A model generated the notes under the pieces. The model did not search any database. It saw only the letters and a program-made list of their open reading frames with translations, and had not been told where the DNA came from. Shown here one piece after another: positions 61,139 through 64,000 of a stretch of 64,000 nt of DNA (positions are counted from its first letter, which is position 1; every line of letters begins with the position of its first letter). The DNA comes from Oasisia sp. SBJ-2009 (taxonomy: Eukaryota; Annelida; Polychaeta; Sabellida; Siboglinidae): the NCBI GenBank assembly GCA_964017155.1, contig OZ024857.1:36046741-36110740 (forward strand). The letters run 5' to 3'. The position numbers and the translations under genes are program-made.

Positions 61139-64000
61139 TTTCATGGAATGAACACAAATATTAAGGCGCACACATGGTGATATTTACATGCACAAATGCC
61201 CATACACAAGCATTAGCATATAATATTTTACACCTGTCAAATTAACTGGTCAAGGTAATTTATCCAAACTGTAACCAGCTTGTCAAATATGTCTGCGCAC
61301 AAGTAAATTTTATTTATAATATTTTTGTAATGTATTAATATATTTTATTTCTGGATACTGACAATAAATTTCGGATGACTGTAAGAACCTGGCAAGTTGT
61401 GCTCTGAATGAGCGCATGGACTTGTGAAAATATAGATACTATGGTATCGAATGCCAACAGTAAAAACAGAGCGAGCCCTTAAATCCTTGATTCCGTCCTC
61501 CATCAAGTATCTGAATCAGCCACAATAAAATTAATCGTTGACCTATCACAGTCTCTACTGCTGCCAATGCAATGTCGTTTTATCAATTAATTAATCTTAC
61601 TATAATATTGTCATATTGTTTTACATTATTTATTTATTCCAATATATGTTACATATATATATATTTTAGCTACCGTTTACATGCTTCATTTTACTGTATA
61701 CATGCATTACTATGCAACTTAAATATTGTGTTTTAATGCAACCTCCAACGTGCAAAATGTATTTCTACTTTATGATTGGACAATAAAGTTATTATTTTTA
61801 TTATTATTATTATTACTGTTATAATTACTGTATTTACATGCCAAAAATTACGATCTGGTTTCACTATAATATCCGCTAAGTGCAGGCAAGCATGCACGCA
61901 GGTATGTCTGTGATGCGCCCTTCCCTTATTTGAACACAAAGGTAAATCACAACAGGTGCAGTCACTGCGTGTCCTTGAAGGTCAGCAATGTGACCACAAA
62001 ATGTAATTAGCGAGAACATACGTCAGAACATCCAGACTAACCCAATTTGTCACTCCATATTCATTGCAAGCAACACATCGCATCCATGTTATACCCTCAT
62101 CACAACCTTTTCTCGTACCGGGATCCGAAGTATCGGCAGTTTAACACTTTCACCAAATCAGGCGACAGTTTTGTGTTTATTAACACCTTCGTCATTTTTA
62201 CACTTCTATTGTAATGCCAACTATGTTAGCAGGGACGCAAAAACATTTGCTATTTTGGGATCGTATAAATATTCCTTATTTTCACGCCAACAGGTATAAC
62301 TCATACTACTCACATGGTGGAGGTGAATTGTAGCAGCCTAGACACCGCCAAGCATCTGTGCAGTAGGCGCCTCGCCCGGGCTACTTCAGTCGGGCTGGCT
62401 GAAACACAAACGAAAAAAGTCTCAGCGATTATCGCACCATTTCCATGAACGCTTCGCTTCGCCTCTCACATCTTTACCAGGCGACAAAATCAGGGGCAGA
62501 TGTGCATAGATTCACACCTGAAAAAAAATTGTGTCATCCGAACATGACATAAGCATCGTGACTGTCACGAGCTGCCCATGCCATAATTTTTCGCAGCGAA
62601 TATAGGTCACATGCTACCAAACTAAATCATGCCACATTGGCCGTGATAATACCATTCTGGGAAGCTTCCATCGGGAAGGCCGCCGGAGTCCACGATGTGT
62701 ACTCGTACGTTGCAGACGCCTGCTGATTCGTACAACTTGTTTAGCCCATCCCAAGCGTTTCCATGGGGATGACAAAAAACCGGACACGAGACCGACCGCG
62801 GAAACTTTGTCACCGTGCAAACACCGAGGTGACATCATCGCTACAGCTGTTCACGTAAATCAAAATATAAACTTACATCGGCCTGGCGGTGATGGCAAAC
62901 AAGACGTTCTTGACACCGCAGTTTGAAGACGACCGCTGCAGCGTGCGGAACAATGCTCACTGACGGCGGGTGCGTGAGGGAGGGAGCTCGTCCTCCCAAC
63001 CACAGCCCCCACCTCCCCACACACTTCAGGGAAAACACGCCCCCACAATTGTGCATCCATAAAGTGATTTCTACCAGGAACCGTTTGCGGTGGCAATGTT
63101 GTTATGTGACGTACCACTGAATGCACTCCAGGAGAGTCGTGTTGCTACCCAGAATCTCGCCTTCACCTCGCGCTAATTAATTAGCATCATCTAACAATAG
63201 ATACACTAATGTTAATGAGTGTCACACTTACAACAGCACTTGTCTCGCTGGTTCAAAACAACAGTACAAACACAAGGTCAGATAACTGTAATAATTATAC
63301 ATAGCGTACTAGTTAATTAGCCGATTATCATCATTAAGTTAGCATTGGTTCATCCCATCCATTTGCGCATTCGATAAAATTGTCCAAATTGCACGTTTCT
63401 TCCTGTCAAACCCAGCAGTAACCTTCAAATGGTAACCCGACCACTCTTGCATTTCCGGTGGCTTCACACGGCTTGCTACAGATCATCACCAAAGAAGGAT
63501 CATTGCTTTGATGTTGCGAGCACTTCTTTTTTGGAGACATGCAGATGCAGATGTCGGGGCCCGCGTGTTGATTGGCCAGCGTTGCGTGAGCCGCGGGGTC
63601 GAGTGCGTGAGCATTCTTGGCGTATCTGGGACGGGTCTAAACTAATGCGCCGATGCTTGTTTTATACATTTCATAGAACCTCCCGATCCAAAGCCACCGA
63701 AGTCATTTTTTGTGTTGCGGTACCGAATAAAAAAAAAAGCGTCGCATTTTAATATAAACGTTATAACCGTCGTCGTGTTGGTATTATATTGTCACGGGTG
63801 ATTCATTACAATATCGTAACGCTGCGCATTTGTGTTTCGTATATTCCCAATCATATTATACCGTATCGAAAGAAACATTAATACAAGTATTTATTAAAAA
63901 CTTGAATTTATTTTTTAAAGGCGATACTTGATCGTGGGAGCGAGGTGGTTTGAAACTTGAAGGTTTCACAGCGGATGGTCAGCAAAACAGACCCGTACTT
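61139..64000. other. Stretch without a recognised gene
   Basis: AT-rich to 62050, with a LINE-tail-like GATTGGACAATAAAG plus (TTA)n at 61774-61815. GC-balanced islands at about 62330-63150 and 63420-63680 could contain promoter or exon sequence of a gene beyond the window, but no domain is recognisable. Confidence 0.45.

Noticed and set aside
63429..63752. 107-codon frame in a GC-balanced island
   Set aside because: No domain, no splice context; could be part of a promoter or exon but cannot be supported.

Overview
This is an animal nuclear DNA window. Genes are split by GT-AG introns, most of the sequence is AT-rich and non-coding, and microsatellites, minisatellites and relics of several transposon classes are abundant. 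Two host genes are recognisable. One is an oligopeptide transporter of the SLC15/POT family on the + strand. The other is an intronless-coding C2H2 zinc-finger regulator resembling Drosophila Klumpfuss (WT1/EGR-like) on the - strand. A Klumpfuss-type protein together with this repeat repertoire suggests a marine invertebrate, most likely a lophotrochozoan such as a mollusc, annelid or brachiopod. The phylum is an inference.

Layout. 1-2800: a decayed non-LTR retrotransposon whose reverse transcriptase is split by an (AT)n run, a duplicated copy of its 3' tail, and a TA-flanked fold-back MITE. 2799-11564: a Ty3/Gypsy element with a 225-bp 5' LTR, a broken gag-pol frame and most of the integrase deleted. 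Its 3' LTR has been opened by a stack of insertions: a 595-bp element (E1, 11-bp target duplication), inside it a 3.65-kb TIR element (F, 10-bp duplication), inside that a second 595-bp element (E2, 11-bp duplication), and separately a 372-bp MITE. 11565-13040: little of note except one hAT-like end. 13040-15250: a second LINE on the - strand with one in-frame stop.

15880-36680: promoter-like DNA, then the SLC15 gene. I assembled 23 coding exons with phase-consistent GT-AG junctions, giving 719 residues from the Met at 16382. An additional upstream first exon is likely. Its introns hold a hAT MITE inserted into another copy of itself, a 2.07-kb TIR element, partial duplicates of an exon-4/donor junction, a 17-bp minisatellite and a 2-kb 51-bp minisatellite whose every unit resembles a 3' splice site. 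The transporter transcript and the zinc-finger transcript appear to converge, with opposing poly(A) signals about 90 bp apart near 36.7 kb. 36730-44364: probable long 3' UTR and the 978-codon zinc-finger frame.

44365-64000: no gene I can support. It contains a TAAGTCA cluster next to the zinc-finger gene, a 16-bp minisatellite, a near-perfect 71-bp palindrome, a canonical RFX X-box beside a full CRE, a 126-nt pure purine run, a 137-bp tandem duplication and LINE-tail remnants. No tRNA, rRNA or CRISPR structure was seen.
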